A DNA stretch of 64,000 nucleotides from Lithobates sylvaticus (Eukaryota; Chordata; Amphibia; Anura; Ranidae): positions 377,054,945-377,118,944 of the forward strand of contig CM053030.1 of the NCBI GenBank assembly GCA_028564925.1, in the 5' to 3' direction. The notes beneath the pieces were generated by a model. It was not told the DNA's origin. It ran no database searches and worked only from the letters and a program-made list of their open reading frames with translations. The position numbers and the translations under genes are program-made. Below, piece by piece: positions 62,593 to 64,000 of the stretch (positions within the stretch are counted from its first letter, which is position 1; the number at the start of each line of letters is the position of its first letter).

Positions 62593-64000
62593 TTTTTTTT
62601 TTGCACCTAATAGGCACTTGTTGGATACATGTTTGTATGGGGATGGGTATAATTATACTTTAATACTAAAACAGTCTCAAAACAATGTAAGTAGTTTTGT
62701 CACAGGAGTTGCATATGAAAATAGAAGGGTCCAGATACAAAATCATTAAGACAATGGGTTATGCTTATCTGAGTGGTTTAAGAAGATAAACAGACTCCGA
62801 TATGGAGAGTTAAAGCCCTTTCCATTCTGTCAATGGTCTGACATAAACAAATAGGTTTTGCATTTTTCACTGTCATCTGCGATATTAGAGATGAAATGCG
62901 ACATCTGATCACATTCAAGAGCATGAAGCATGAAGTCAAGTGGAAGAAACACACACACGCATGGTCCATTGCCCACAGTAATAGAAGTGGTGGTGAATAA
63001 GAGGGTCAAACAAGCTTTTCTATGCAGAATTTGAGCATTCTCCTAACACTGGAAAATGTTGTTTATAGAAAAATGACCGTCTTATCACATTTTTCTTTGT
63101 TTTTTTTTTTTTTTTTCAGAAAAAGCAAAGCATGCAATCTAATCAGATTACACGTGTGTTTATTTGGTTTGTCTTTTATCCACTGGCCGTCATTACACAG
63201 ATTAATCTGAGGTTACCGACAATAAATTAAAGGTTATTAAACAAATAATATTTTATCTATATGACTACAAAAATAGTCAGCTAAAGATTACAGCTGGTAC
63301 ACAGCTTCTGAATCTTTTCTAGTAAGTGAAAGGTCAGGTTACCATTAAAACTGAGAACAGCACCCAATCAATAGTGCAAATGGCAGGCAAAATGTAATAA
63401 ATTTCCCCCATGGAGGGGGAACCCTAGGGTGACTATCAATACAGTTAAGCATGGACCAGACTAAACTGAGTTTAGAGGGTGAAGAACTGAGCTACAACAA
63501 ATGTAGCACTCTGGATTGCATGCCAAATGTATGTAATACTGGTGGAGTGTCAAACATTAACAGTCCTTGTGTAATTTCTGGACTTGGTATCCCCCATCCC
63601 TTGTGGTTGACCTAGAGTGTGGTTTTCACCTCCGCTGAGACAGAGGCGTTGCCTGTGAGGATGGTCCTCTATCCTCAGGAGGGTCAAGTCAGTTAGTAAT
63701 CAGTACTGGATCTTTTTTTGGAATGCAAACGAGGACATGTAGTGGGTCTGAAAAAATCTGTGTGCACTGACCCCCTTCTCTTTTCACCTGGACACTCAAG
63801 TGCTGTCCCCGTTTGTAAGTCATCCCAGCTTGACAATTAACATTTAGCAAAGGTCTAACAGCTCATCTCATATATGAAGTGAGACAGGAGAGATCTGGAA
63901 GTAGGTGTACGTTGGCTCTGTAAAAGTCTGTCATGCCTTAGTACCAAGCTCTTCTCAAGATCTCTCTTTAATGGTGTAGTATAGTACTTGACAGAGTATA
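62593..64000. other. Gene-free stretch to window end
   Basis: Unique-looking sequence with a poly-T at about 63100. No coding exon, RNA gene or repeat recognised. Confidence 0.4.

Overview
The window looks like intergenic or large-intron DNA from a vertebrate with a large, repeat-rich genome, most likely a true frog (Ranidae). The reasons are several families of TA- and TTAA-flanked hairpin elements with termini such as ATGCCCCGTACACACG and CCACTTCAGCCCCGG, which I remember as very abundant in bullfrog-type genomes; Tc1-like transposons; a CR1-type LINE; and long (TA)n and (GATA)n runs. The species assignment rests on memory, not a search. I found no host gene exon, tRNA or rRNA that I could defend. 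The only intact coding sequence I trust is a 340-residue Tc1-type transposase at the right end.

Layout. 1-3.9 kb: a TA-flanked element with about 385-bp inverted ends, split by a TTAA-flanked element carrying a 20-bp minisatellite. 5.4-6.6 kb: a 5'-truncated CR1-like LINE. 7-11.1 kb: small hairpin elements, a (TA)/(CA) run and another TTAA element with a minisatellite. 11.1-14.8 kb: a Tc1 relic split by a 2.6-kb, almost perfect palindrome. 15.8-16.8 kb: a second Tc1 relic split by a small hairpin element. 18.5-21.2 kb: a satellite-like array. 21.6-23.2 kb: an inverted-dimer retroelement-like insertion with a 14-bp target duplication. 23.7-33 kb: mixed small elements, old copies of the palindrome family and a second TA-flanked element. 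33.85-35.4 kb: one or two relatives of the inverted-dimer element. 35.4-43.2 kb: mostly unique, gene-free sequence. 43.4-49 kb: more TTAA and hairpin elements. 50.0-58.1 kb: a four-layer nest (palindrome element, containing a TTAA element, containing a retroelement and a 45-bp mini-hairpin). 60.3-62.5 kb: a small hairpin element and the intact Tc1 transposon.

How the pieces relate. Insertion order can be read from exact target duplications: TA for the hairpin/palindrome and Tc1 elements, TTAA for the CCACTT-ended elements, and 14 bp for the retroelement-like copies. The uninterrupted palindrome at 11.4-14.0 kb supplies the empty site for the TTAA insertion in the interrupted copy at 50.0-58.1 kb. 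The non-autonomous families have no visible transposase here. The Tc1 element carries its own enzyme and its complete inverted ends.

The best candidates for something little described are the mobile 1.3-kb-arm palindrome with TATA-like and AATAAA signals in each arm, and the retroelement family that lands as head-to-head inverted copies with a shared GACGAAACG core.
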